Origin: Amanita rubescens
Taxonomy: Eukaryota; Basidiomycota; Agaricomycetes; Agaricales; Amanitaceae
DNA: 64,000 nt
Direction of reading: 5' to 3'
NCBI GenBank assembly: GCA_015039365.1
Contig: WION01000132.1
Span: forward strand, 62,001 to 126,000
Shown here: positions 11,429 to 22,484 of the stretch, one piece after another
How positions within the stretch are numbered: the first letter of the stretch is position 1
Layout of the letters: each line of letters starts with the position of its first letter
Program-made: the position numbers and the translations under genes
Notes under the pieces: generated by a model
What the model was told of the DNA's origin: nothing
Seen by the model: the letters and a program-made list of their open reading frames with translations, nothing else
Databases searched by the model: none

Positions 11429-11812
11429 GTGTGTGCAGATTCGCGTTGCCCAAGTCCTGGAGTTAAAAGCGTTGTAATTATGTCTGACCCGGCGGATGCA
11501 GTGCCGGGCCATTCGCGAGAAGATTGTCATCGCCTTCTCTCCGACTTGCACTTACAGATCCTTCGGCGCTATGCCTCCTTTTTTTGCGCTCTTCCTTCCA
11601 CCGACCGCAGAAACAAACATGATCTTGTCTGTTTGATTCTCCAGAGATCTTCACCGACTGTTTTGCGTCAGCATCTGACGTTTGTGGCCAACGCACGGGT
11701 AGAGAATACTGTGAAACGTCCCTGCGCCGAGGACGGCTCCAATGACAATGAACGGGATGCGAGGCGTGTGAGAGGCAAACCACATTGGAGAAGACGTTCA
11801 CTGGCACATTAA
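11429..11812 (+). CDS. hypothetical small basic protein
   Basis: A single open frame of 127 codons; the more likely start is the internal Met at 11480 (MSDPADAVPG). The middle part has a helical stretch ending in KHDLVCLILQRSSP, which looks a little like a SAP-type DNA-binding motif. The C-terminus is rich in Arg and Lys. No splice partner downstream could be supported, and I do not recognise the family. It may be the first exon of a larger or decayed gene. Confidence 0.3.
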   Translation: MCADSRCPSPGVKSVVIMSDPADAVPGHSREDCHRLLSDLHLQILRRYASFFCALPSTDRRNKHDLVCLILQRSSPTVLRQHLTFVANARVENTVKRPCAEDGSNDNERDARRVRGKPHWRRRSLAH

Positions 11813-12894
11813 ATATGACAACCCGCCCCCTTTTTTAGTTATTGACCACCGTCAATGCAAAATAATGTCCCGTAAATGTAGTCTCATCACTGTCTGATAC
11901 CATCGGAGTGCTCTCCTTGTATCTACACATCGTAAGAGGGCAGTGGTGAAACTGTGGAGTATGCCGAATTCAAAGAACTCAGTTGAACAATCAAAGAGAC
12001 GAGAATGGACAGAACGAAAGAAACGGGGCCCGACGAGAAAATACATATAAGTTGAGACAGTCATCAATCCAGTAGCAGAATCCCGTCACGCCGAACCAAA
12101 AAACCTGGGACAGTGAGTATCTTGCAATAAAGTAAAGACGAACTGTAAGTTCGAGTCAACAGCATGTCGGAAGAAAAGATAGTTAGAAACGAGGCGTTTT
12201 CGGATGAAAGAAAAAACTGAATTCAAAAGCAACTTAGGACAACGGCACGACAAACTCTAGTTCGGAGAGCGGAACAGCCTTTCAATTGGAGCATCAAAAT
12301 CGGGAATCAATACATGTTCACTTCGACTTCATGACTGTATATTAGCGCTACTTTCATCCTTGGAGAAGTCATGCAGTAAAACATTGATTAGGATCTTAGG
12401 GAAAAAAGAACTGTTTTCAAGCAAGGTCACTGCCGACGCAGGCGGCGTTAAAAGAGAGAGCATAGAGAGAGCATAAATATGGCGCAAATAGAGCGAGATC
12501 CAGACTTTGCGCGTATTTTGACCGCACTTATGATCTGACTCGTCACCACCATGTCACACTAGTACTCTGTTCGTTTTCTCGTGTTCATCATCCCCATGAT
12601 CCATGGTACAGAAGAATCCAGGGGCAGACTTTACGTCGCCCCCGAAGGGGTAGACTCTTGCGTCGCTCTTTCACGACCGTGACCCAAACTGTGCCAGTTC
12701 TGTCTACCGACTTCACCATGATGCAACGTCATAATTATCTGCCTTACTTCCATCAGGCTGACTATGCTACTCACAACTGCACCTGTTACTGCCCTGCCTC
12801 ACCTGCATTTAATTTGTTCAGTAAGTTTATTACTCCCATCTCGTATATAAACTAACGTATGAATACTTGTCGCGTTACTCGATACAAACAAGAT
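11813..12894. other. no gene recognised
   Basis: Short frames only. No repeat, RNA gene or transposon end seen. Confidence 0.35.
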
Positions 12895-13410
12895 GAGAGC
12901 TGGATGGTCAAGGAACGTAGATCATAGGTACGCGAGTCTTGGCGTATACTTCTCTATTTTAACCAGCGACATGCAGACGGAAGGCAAGCGGGATGGTCAA
13001 TAAGCATAGATCATAGGTACGCGAGCCTTGGCGTATACCGTAACCAACGGCATCCAGACAAAAGGCATACAATGATTGTTATTGATGATCAGGAATGTAT
13101 CTGAAGACGAGCGCAGGATGGTCAATAAACGTAGATAATAGGTATGTGAGCCTTATACTTCTCTATAACGCATGTAATCACTAGCATATGGACAATAGTG
13201 ACGAAGATATCTATGGATGAGCGGGGATCGAAAGAATCATCAACTGGAACCCGATGGAATTGACACTGGACCTGACAGGTGGGCTGCATCTTGGCCGCCG
13301 TACTCTAACTAGGTTACTGATCATGGTCGTCGACAGGAAAGGATCTGAAGATGCGGACGGGTTGGTCAATAAATGTGGATCGCAGGATCAGCATGCTGGC
13401 GATCGTCGTA
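12895..13410. repeat. degenerate direct repeats
   Basis: Four diverged copies share a core of the form GG(A/T)TGGTCAA-(A/G)A-C-TAGATCATAGGTACG-GAGCCTTGGCGTATAC. They start near 12900, 12990, 13115 and 13360, with spacing of about 90-245 bp. Copies three and four are also preceded by related sequence (ATCTGAAGA-G-G). A partial echo of the tail (TTATACTTCTCTA) is at 13645. Non-coding. Confidence 0.6.
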
Positions 13411-15789
13411 AGTACTTTACTGCGTTCTTTGGTATTAACGTCTTGATGCAAACGAATCCGCAGCGAGTTTGCATGACGCTAGCATCACAGTTCATGTGTC
13501 CATAGTGGATCTATGCCCAACATAGAGACAAACAAGCAAAAGAATCAGCTGGTTTCACGCAATAAATTAATAAACCGATTGTGTGCACGTTGGCTTTCAG
13601 CACGAGATGTGACAGGGGACCCTACGTTCAACCAAGGCCTTGCCTTATACTTCTCTACTCTATTCGAAGCAACTTCTGATAACTTCCACTTCAGATACAC
13701 CCATGCGTTTCGCGGTGTACTTGACAAACAACTAAGCAAACGGGGGTAGTGTACGCTGTCATTTGTGGTAGGTGAGGTTAATCCGAACAAATATCAAAGA
13801 TATAAATGCTCACACCCAGAGTGCGATCGCGGGAGGTATCATGCTTTGCGATGCTTTACTCCTTCTCTGGCCGGGCCTTTATGCTTCGTAGTAGTTGCAA
13901 TCAGACGGACGTAGAAGAACACTCCATAAAGAATCCAACGTGTTAGGGAAATAAGTTTAGAGGAGCGGTTGAGGCGGTGATGATGCGGAACCATATTTGT
14001 GCATATAGAAAAGCAACTAACTTCGGTGGCGAATATGGCGGCGAGTTTATAAGGCGTGGAGAACGGCGTTCTACTTGTGCCACATGCTGTGGAGTAAGGA
14101 TACACGGTTTATAAGGTGGTTGCCATGTGAAGCGAAGGAATACAAGGTTTATAAGGGAACTCAAACGTGAGGTCTCGTTGCACGTGAAATAACAAGCTGA
14201 CTATTTGACAAGAACTCTGTTCACAGTAAGGCGTGGTTTAAAGTGGCATACTCACGGCGCTCACTCTGTCGTCAGGGGCAAACGTGATCCATTGGCGAGA
14301 CGGATCAATTTGGTGGCAACGAGGATTGATTTGAAGACAACGTTTCGTAAGTCGTCGTTCTGTCCAGAGCATCTGAAGGGCAATGAACAGTGAATTATAC
14401 AAAAAGGGTATTGACGTACGAGCCATTTCGTGCGGGACGACACGAAGAGAATATTGTTATCATTGACATACACAGGGAATGCAAGCAATAGCGGGACATG
14501 AAGAGAAGATTCTACATTATCTTTGACGTACAAAAGCAATACAAGCGACCGACATATATGTGCTATTGATGGTTCGTTGCGTTACCTTTGTCAGAAATGT
14601 CCTAAATGCCCTCAAAAGATAGTTGCCCAAAATTCCCGTATGATCCCTCGATTTGTGCCATCGCCACCTCTATACATCGAGCAGCCCCTTACATCTTCTC
14701 CGGTGCGTACTTTCCTCCAAATACCTAAAATATAGGTTATCAAGATCTTCGGTGCTCCCCACCCGTTACGTTCGTTCGTGCCTCTCACAGGATGCTGAAA
14801 AATGGCTATCCATCCTCCTGCTTGCGTTCTTTGTTGTGAGCGTGTAGGAAATATGTGTAGCGAGAATTTGATTACGTAGTCTTGAATACCACGGACAAGC
14901 CAGTGGCTTTCCCCGTGCGCCCACGAGGTGTGTAGTTTGCCCCTCCTCGATGCATTCAAGTTGGCAAGTGAACATCCGGTGCAGGATTCCAAACTTACCT
15001 GATCAACCAATCAATATCCCTTCCACCGAATGACTGAGCTATGCGGTCTGCAAATTGTATCTCCTCACGAGTACCAGCAACTACGTCCCGTTTTTGGACA
15101 TCGGATAGCACCTGGGTAATCAATGAAAATGCGACGTGTGGGCATAACGGTATTGAATTAATTCGAGCGGGTTGAAGGGCCAGAGGGAAGCCGAAGCAAG
15201 GAACCGGGGAAGCTGGGCTTGTGGGGGAGCTGAAGGAGGCCTGGCAATATTCAGTAATTCTTTTGTCCCACTTATGGCCTTGGAGGCGTAGGGACCAAGT
15301 ATGGGCCTATACGGCTGGGAGAGGGTGTTGCATATGGAGCCGGACGGCGGGGGTGATGCCGAGTTCCAAGAAGTTGAAGGCTGGCTCAAGTAAGTAGCAA
15401 AGCCCTTTCATTTACTTAGAGTATCGACGGCTTATTGTACAAACCGCATATAAGCTGCCCGCATAGGCAATTTGCCGCGAACCCGCCATTGAGTTCAAAA
15501 CGGTGAGGGTTCAGCATCCGCCGCGGATGTGCCAATATAGAAGGAGGTGGTACGGCCACAGCCTCAGGAAGGTAAGTGCTTTAAAACTTATGTCAATATT
15601 TATTCTAATGACGCTATTACTACGTCGTTTGGATTCAACTGCAGCATTCGGCGATTTGGAACGAGCCCGCCGCCAACGCTCAATGCTCAGGGAGCGAGGA
15701 AAATAAGCCCAGACATTACCAGGCCCGGTCTCGAACTCAAATGGGTACTTCCTGCTCTCAGAGTAAACGACACCATGCAGACGTCGTTC
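13411..15789. other. no gene recognised
   Basis: Several 60-130 codon frames exist on both strands (for example minus 14612-15010), but none shows a domain or a coherent intron-exon structure. I regard the interval as intergenic or decayed. Confidence 0.35.
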
Positions 15790-15990
15790 GAAGTGTCCCT
15801 CGTCAGGAGTCTTCAAGATTAACTAATTGAGTTCCCAACTTGAAAGGCTCGAAGGAAACCCATCTTAGGTGATAAAGGTGAGTGTTCAATAACACGCGAA
15901 AGTAAACAGTGTCACGCCTCCATCGTTCGGGGGCTTCAAGACTAGCCGGTCGAGTTCCCAATTCGGCTGGTTGAAGGAATTGACCCGCAA
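15790..15990. repeat. short direct duplication
   Basis: Two diverged copies about 130 bp apart (15800-15856 and 15930-15986) share G-CTTCAAGA-TA-C-A-T-GAGTTCCCAA-T and GGCT-G-TGAAGGAA, and each is followed by a GTGAGTG motif. Meaning unknown. Confidence 0.4.
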
Positions 15991-16494
15991 AAGGGAGGCA
16001 GGCGAGAGCAGGCGGCGTGAGGGACACCGAGGGAGTAGGTGAGTGCAAGTCTACACTCATTTCGGTCTTACTGATATCCAGCAGCTCTGGCTGTTAGCTA
16101 GCGGAGTCAAGAGGTTGTTCAACCTCAATTAGAGCTGGTATGACCAGACATCTTCAGTCTCTAGATGCTCAACCGAGCGTCGATCAGCCCCAACGACTTC
16201 AACGTGCTGCACGGAGCAATGTTCCCGGACCGCGCCATAAGACGTAGCGAGCACGGTGCTAAACAGAGGTCTTGCCAGTGTCATCGGAGGTTCAAGTACG
16301 TGCTTATTTCAACGAGCATGCTATGTCAAACCCACCACGCCAATGGCTACACAGGACTCGACTGCTGGCACAATGTCATCGCCCGATTCCAAGATGTCCT
16401 TGTTTAATCTCTGCGATACCATTTGATGTTGGATTCAACTGGCTGCAACGTCTAATTATTACAGACGAGCGTATTTCATACCACTGACAAAATC
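15991..16494. other. no gene recognised
   Basis: No domain or RNA gene seen. Frames at 16165-16407 and 16272-16487 overlap each other and match nothing I know. Confidence 0.3.
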
Positions 16495-16900
16495 AGGCAC
16501 CAGGTGAGCTACATCGATCCCTGCTTCACTGTTGCTGAACCACCACCCTCCCTCGCCCTCTACCACTCAACTTCGCCCCGTTGCACCATGTCACACTCAT
16601 CCTTACTCTTTGCACCTTCCTTCACCCTAGGTAAGCCACATAAAAGCTCTTTTTGATGTTGCTGACCCACCACCACCTCCTCACGCTCCCACTGCTCAAC
16701 TACACTGTACCCCACTGCATCCACCAGCACCTTGTCGCACCCTGTTGCAACCCAGGTAAGCCATGTAAACCCGGATTTCGATGTTGCTGACTCACCACCC
16801 CCTCACTTGCCCTGGTGCACCCCGCCGCATCCACTGCACCCTCCCACACCCTCCCCACACCCTGTACTGCTGCATCCCATGGCACCCCGAGTAAGCTGAG
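16495..16900 (+). repeat. tandem repeat, about 125-bp unit
   Basis: Three and a half head-to-tail units. Each begins with a (C/T)(C/T)AGGTAAGC-type motif (about 16500, 16630, 16753, 16890), followed by TGTTGCTGA-CCACCACC and a C-rich block with repeated CACCCT and GCACC. Unit divergence is moderate. Each unit start resembles an intron donor, but no coding frame is shared. Confidence 0.65.
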
Positions 16901-18358
16901 TGCATGGGCACCAGTCACAGATGGTCTTAAGCAGTCGCAATTGGTCCTCGAATAATCGGTTATAATTGGTCATAACCACCCCACCAAACTGTTAATGACT
17001 GGTTACACCCAGTTCAGTCAGGTTAGTGGTGGATAATGGGCTGTTTCGTAACCAGCTATGCTTACCGTTGGCTCAAATTCAAGCATGTAATTGGACTTGA
17101 CCAGGCCTAGATATGACATTGTAATGCTTAACAGTGCACCTCCATGGATGGTAGAGTTTTTATTTGGGACAGGGTATCACCATACACAATAATAAATGTT
17201 TGTCTTACCATGCTTGAGCATATGAGATCATGCCTTGTACCTCTTATCAAACCATGACTGCCTGTCAGTGCCTGATCAGAGGCAATATCACACCAAATCC
17301 TGCCATTCAAAGAACATCAATTAACAGTCTGATGCACATGATCAATCCCCTGATGTATTGCACTTTTTACAAACCATGGCTGCCTGGTGGTCCTTGACCA
17401 GAGGCACAGTCAAACCAATGCTGGTATCATCAGGTAAAGATGTCACCATCCTGCTACCAGTGATGTAATCTGCCATTGCTACCATCTCTTATCTTCCTGA
17501 GACAGCTGGTAGTTTTTGGTAGATCTTATAGCTAATGGCTCAGAATTCTCATACTTATCATTCCTGATCCAATGATTGACAGGATGATGCCCATGATCTA
17601 ACCCCCCAACTTTGGCAGATCTTATGAACAGTGGCTGGCCTGATACCACTGATCAGAGGTATCAGCAAGGCAAACTCAGACATTGAATGGCCAGGAAACA
17701 ACAGGCTGACACTCATTATCTGCCATCCCATTTCTTGCACATCTGATAACACTGTAACTACCAGATGGCACTTGGTCTGAGGTCCCTTTGCACCAATGAT
17801 GGTATGATCTGGTAGAAATAGATCAGTTAATACCTTTCTGTTATTGTTGACATTCATGACCTGTCTGTGACATCATGAAAGAATTTGATCAGATGTACCA
17901 TCCTTGTATTGAGTGAGACATCTGGCTTTTTTTTGATTATCCTGAAAGTCCTTATGCAGGTTAACATGTCTGGCATTTCATGACCTATGTAAGTCACCCT
18001 TACACTGCTTTGAAGTTGTAACTAGCAGTATCCTTTGATCACACTCTGACATCTCTGATGTAATCTGCCATTGCTACCGTGTCTTATCTACTCTGAGACA
18101 TCTGGTAGCTTTTGCTAAATCTTACAGATAATTGCCCAGAATTGTCATAGTTATTACTCCTGCTCATTATATTGTATCTTTTTACAAGATAGTCCCATAC
18201 TTGTGAAAGTGTCAATTCTGGGCTACCTTGTGAAATCTACCAACCCTACCGTCCTTTATATAACATTGTCAATCCATATATCAGAGTTGTATATATTATA
18301 GATTTTTTAGTTGTTATAAAGCTTTATATAGCCTTATCCATTTTCAGCCATTTTCCTG
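16901..18358. repeat. internally repetitive non-coding DNA
   Basis: This interval has no coding frame of note but shows diverged direct repeats. A 55-bp type (AAACCATG-CTGCCTG...GATCAGAGGCA) is seen at about 17250, 17371 and 17627. A 112-bp type (CTGATGTAATCTGCCATTGCTACC...) is seen at about 17458 and 18054. The last 100 bp before the truncated copia element are AT-rich. It may be old transposon DNA. Confidence 0.5.
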
Positions 18359-19756
18359 ATGAAGTGGGTCTTTAGGATGAAGATGGGACCTGATGGTCAA
18401 ATCGAGCGCTACAAGGCCCGTCTCGTCGCCCAAGGTTTCTCGCAGGTAGAAGGTATCGACTATAACGAAACTTTCGCACCGGTGACGAAATTCAACTCAA
18501 TACGACTACTTCTCGCCCTCTCTGCCCGTTTTGACTGGGAAATTCACCAAATGGACGTCAAGTCTGCTTTTCTGAATGGGGAACTCGAAGAGGAGATCTA
18601 TATCCGAGTCCCACCTGGCTACAACGCTGCTCCCGGAACTGTCTGGCGACTCAAAAAGGCTCTTTACGGTCTGAAACAGGCAAGTCAAGAATGGTACCGA
18701 AAATTCTCAAGTGAGCTCGGCGCTCTCGGTTTCACTCGAATTCAAGCCGACCACTGCGTTTTCTACAAGAACGTAAATGGCCACCACATCATAATCGCGG
18801 TCTACGTCGATGACAACCTTATCATTTCCGACTCACCAGATCTCGTGACGCAAACGAAGAAGGACCTCAGTTCACGCTTCGACATGACGGATCTCGGCGA
18901 GGTTCACTGGATTCTAAACATGGAAGTCACACGCGACCGACCAAAGCGAACCATTAGGCTATCCCAATTGCAATACATCGAGGATATCCTCGAAAGACAT
19001 GGAATGGCCGACTGCAAACCAGCAGCTACCCCAATGGAGGCAAACCTCAAGCTCGAGAAACTCGACGCCACTGAAGTGAACATTACCGAGTATCAACGAC
19101 TCATCGGTTCACTCATGTACGGATCTATTGGTACTAGATTCGACGTTGCGCATGATGTGGGCATACTTTCACGCCATAACCATGCACCTGGCAAACGACA
19201 TCACACTGCTGTCAAACGAGTATTCCGCTACCTTCGAGGCGCCTCCGACACCTATATTCTCTACAACAGGAAGTCCGCTATTGAAGGACCAGTAATCTAC
19301 TGCGATGCAGACTGGGCAGGTGATCCTACCGACCGCAAGTCCGTTTCCGGATATACCGCTATCCTCTCCGGTGCCGCTATCAGCTGGTCATCCAAAAAGC
19401 AAGCAACTGTCTCTCTTTCCTCTACCGAAGCCGAATATATCGCCACTGCCCGCGCCGCTCAAGAAGCAACCTGGATTCACACTTTCCTTTCCGAGATTGG
19501 TCATCCACTCAAAAAACCAATTACGCTCTACGTGGACAATCAATCTGCCATCAAACTCATTCAAAATCCAGTTGCACATGACCGGACAAAGCATATCGAT
19601 ATCAAATACCATTTCATTCGAGACACTCAAGCTAGAGGAATCATCAAAGTCGAGTATTGCCCGACAAATGATCAAGTTGCCGACGTTCTGACAAAACCGC
19701 TATCACGCGAAAAACACAAGCGTTTTACGGAGCAGATGGGACTTAGGAATGCCTAG
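18359..19756 (+). CDS. Ty1/copia RT-RNase H fragment
   Basis: A 465-codon open frame covering the reverse transcriptase and RNase H part of a copia-type polyprotein. It starts inside the RT domain (WVFRMKMGPDG, then YKARLVAQGFSQ), has the catalytic YVDD in AVYVDDNLIISD, the connection region, and RNase H with DADWAGD, STEAEY and DNQSA. Gag, protease and integrase are absent, so the element is 5'-truncated at about 18357. The remaining frame has no stops, which suggests a fairly young truncation. A 3' LTR follows 16 bp after the stop. It is only distantly similar to the polyprotein at 40118-46090, so it is a different family. Confidence 0.9.
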   Translation: MKWVFRMKMGPDGQIERYKARLVAQGFSQVEGIDYNETFAPVTKFNSIRLLLALSARFDWEIHQMDVKSAFLNGELEEEIYIRVPPGYNAAPGTVWRLKKALYGLKQASQEWYRKFSSELGALGFTRIQADHCVFYKNVNGHHIIIAVYVDDNLIISDSPDLVTQTKKDLSSRFDMTDLGEVHWILNMEVTRDRPKRTIRLSQLQYIEDILERHGMADCKPAATPMEANLKLEKLDATEVNITEYQRLIGSLMYGSIGTRFDVAHDVGILSRHNHAPGKRHHTAVKRVFRYLRGASDTYILYNRKSAIEGPVIYCDADWAGDPTDRKSVSGYTAILSGAAISWSSKKQATVSLSSTEAEYIATARAAQEATWIHTFLSEIGHPLKKPITLYVDNQSAIKLIQNPVAHDRTKHIDIKYHFIRDTQARGIIKVEYCPTNDQVADVLTKPLSREKHKRFTEQMGLRNA

Positions 19757-19772
19757 CTCGCCTGAGTGGGCG

Positions 19773-20075
19773 TGTTGAAATTCGTACGTTCGTTACTTAT
19801 ATCTTTTCAGTCGAGCATGGCCGCTATTCTATTATTTGTCACTATTTGTTCCTACTTACATAATACACTCTTTTGGACACGTATTTTCTTTGTGTACCTC
19901 AGTCTTCGTATCTGAAGGACTGAGGTATGATACCACTCTTTTATGTTATATATTACCTACTAAACATTAGTTTAGATATATCTATCTTTACAGGTAATAG
20001 AACCAGTCTTCGTATCTGAAGGACTGAGACATATCTATCTTTACAGATAGACCTTCAGGTTTTCACACGTCAACA
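19773..20075 (+). repeat. 3' LTR of truncated copia element
   Basis: A 303-bp LTR inferred from its ends TGTTGA...TCAACA and its place just after the RNase H frame and a purine-rich GTGGGCG stretch. It contains two copies of the near-palindrome CAGTCTTCGTATCTGAAGGACTGAG, about 90 bp apart. No 5' LTR is present in the window. Confidence 0.7.
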
Positions 20076-20084
20076 AAAAGGCTA

Positions 20085-20722
20085 CATCAGCAACCCTGCA
20101 AAATAACTTATGAACTTGTGTAAGAGAAAAATGTGAACAGGTCAGGGGTATGGTATTCAAGTATATCAGACAGATGCTAGGAATAGTAGGTTGGGGGTGT
20201 TGAAGAATGTCAGATTTCCAGACTGTAAGTGTCAGCTAGACATGGTCAGTAAAATATAATGTCAATACTGTAAGCCTAGAAGTTGCTTCCAGGTAATCTG
20301 AGCATCCTTGCAATTGATTTCAAGTTCATTTTAGTCATTTTAAGTCATCATTAGACAATGGTTTTACAATTACAAATGTGCTCAAGATTAACATTGCAAT
20401 TGTGGTTTAGTTCATCAGTTCATAAGTTGTCATAAGTTGCCATAACTTTTATTTGCAGATTTGTTGATAAGCTTCTAATCCCATAAGCAGTGTTTTGTAA
20501 TTTGTTGATAAGTTCACAAGTTGCCATAAGTTGCCATAAGTTTGTTTGCAGATTTGTTCATAAGTCCACAAGTTGATAAGTTGCCATAAGTTTGTTTGTA
20601 GATTTGTTGATAAGTCCACAAGTTGATAAGTTGCCATAAGTTTGTTAGTGAATTTGTTCATAAGTTCACAAGTTCGCATAAGTTTGCACAAGTTTTTTTG
20701 CAGGGTTGCTGATGGTGCCGAT
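20085..20722. mobile_element. foldback/MITE-like element with internal tandem repeats
   Basis: It is bounded by inverted repeats: CATCAGCAACCCTGCAAAA on the left (from about 20085) and its complement TTTTGCAGGGTTGCTGATG on the right (to about 20720). The right half holds tandem copies of a roughly 60-bp unit containing TTCATAAGTTCACAAGTTGCCATAAG and GCAGATTTGTT (20410-20705). It contains no transposase. It abuts the LTR at 20075. I could not find a convincing target duplication, so its class is open. Confidence 0.6.
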
Positions 20723-20926
20723 AAACGGCAAGGACCTGGGCTCATTGACATATTAGACCGATATTGGTAATTACAGTGCGCTAGCTCAGTAATTGTTAAA
20801 ATGACCTCAAAGGCCAAGAAGCGAAAGGCCAAGAGGTATCTGCTGATCATAATAGTCGTGTCCATCGCATGTCGTTGCCCGCTCGGATCATCTACCCGCA
20901 CTCTGGAGTTGTTCCTCTGTCCGCCG

Positions 20927-21977
20927 TAGGGATTGGCTTGGGTGAACCCCTGGGTATCCAGATGCATACCCACACCCACACCCTGTGACATACCCATACC
21001 CTCACTCTGGGTATGGGTTTGGATCAGGGTACATGGCAAGCTGACCCATACCCACACCCACTTCCATACCCACACCCACACCCTTATGGGTTATACCCCT
21101 TGATGAAGGTAATGATATGTGTAATACGAGTTAATTAAAATGAAAAAGAAAAGAAAAAACTAGTAATTGAAACTAAGGTGAGTCCCACCTGAGTCCCTTT
21201 TGGCCTTTCCATTCAAAATCATATCCCATCAACATCCCCCTACTCTAGTAGGCCCAGTCCAGCCTCCAATGGTGCTCATCACTGCCACCTCCTTTAAGCC
21301 ATGTGAGACAATTTGAAGCAAACAGGACCAGGAGTCTCCTTCCCCTCCATTCCCTTCTGACCCCTCTGTCCCTTTCCTTTGCTGGCTGACAGAGACTGAG
21401 TGACCCCACAGGCCCACCAGCATTGCACCCATGGACCACCAGAAGGAGAACACACTCCTGATCCCCCACCCTCCACCTGAGGTACTGCCACCCCCAATTC
21501 AACTCTCTAGCCACACCTGTTCTGGAGCAATCCAAACAGTGAAACCCCACCCAGCAGCTCACTACTCAGGCTGCCACCCTAAGACCTCAGGTGTACAGGC
21601 CACACCCAGGTCCAGCCTCTGTAATCACCACCCTCTGCCATCATCATGACCCATGGAGTGAGCCACTGATGCATGTGGCCCAGTGGCCCTTCACAGGTTC
21701 TGCTTCCAAGGCTCCCCCTGCCCCACTGCAACTATCAGACACCCACACAGGCTGCATTTGTGACCTGGGCCTGGCCTCTGTCCCAACAGAGCTACCCACA
21801 TCCCACCTTATCCTGACATAGGAGTGGGTACAGGAGTGGGTATGCCTGATGATACCCAAACCCACGTTGAGGGTATGGGTTTGAATGAGGGTCCATGGAG
21901 TCTGTACCCCCACCCATACCCACTGTACACCCACACCCAAGACCCTCAAGGGTTTGGCCAACCCACGCCAATCCCTA
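20927..21977. mobile_element. hAT-like non-autonomous element (MITE)
   Basis: A 1051-bp element with terminal inverted repeats: TAGGGATTGGCTTGGGT on the left and, on the opposite strand of the right end, TAGGGATTGGCGTGGGT (16 of 17 match). It is flanked by a near-perfect 8-bp duplication, GTCCGCCG (20919-20926) and GTCCACCG (21978-21985), as expected for the hAT superfamily. Both ends carry many GGGTATGGGT/ACCCACACCC subterminal repeats, which in hAT elements are typical transposase-binding sites. The interior encodes no transposase. Confidence 0.75.
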
Positions 21978-22484
21978 GTCCACCGTAGCTCGGACCACTT
22001 GTTCAATTTCAACATTCAATGCCCAGCACTGCATGTCTCGCTCTAGCTTGCTTCAAGCCTTAAAGACAAGAAGCTTGTGTTTCGAGGTGAGCAAGAGGAT
22101 CAAAGTGGTTGCTGCTTTGGGTATGCGCTTTCCATCACCGTCCACGTTTGATTTGTGCCAACCAGGGGGTTACAATCAATCTCTAAAATGAAACAAATTA
22201 ATTATAAACTGAGCACCGCCGGTGGTCATGAAGAAAAGTGGGTTTGTCCAACCTCATTACAAACGTAGTGTCAAGATCGGTATCGTTCGTCTCAAAGCCA
22301 TCCTTGTATTGACGAGGTACTGAATTATCCAGCAGCATTGGCAGATCCGAAGCCGTAAGCAGTCCCGAATAAATATAAGAAACGATCAAAGTGAACATGG
22401 GGGACGACAACCGTGCCCTGTTAAGACCCATTGATAGTGCTTGCGTGGTCCGTACTTGACGTATATGAGGCCGCATTTGACTAG
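21978..22484. other. no gene recognised
   Basis: Target-site copy of the hAT-like element, then about 500 bp without a supported gene up to the end of the HIT gene. Confidence 0.4.

Noticed and set aside
12895..13410. CRISPR array
   Set aside because: Repeats are degenerate, irregularly spaced and in a eukaryotic genome.
20449..21081. Trp/Val-rich ORF over GGGTGTGGGT repeats
   Set aside because: Its sequence reflects subterminal repeats of the hAT-like element and tandem CATAAGTT repeats, not a protein family.
20960..21960. Telomere-like repeats
   Set aside because: The GGGTATGGGT/ACCCACACCC runs are irregular, occur at both ends of a TIR element and do not match TTAGGG arrays.
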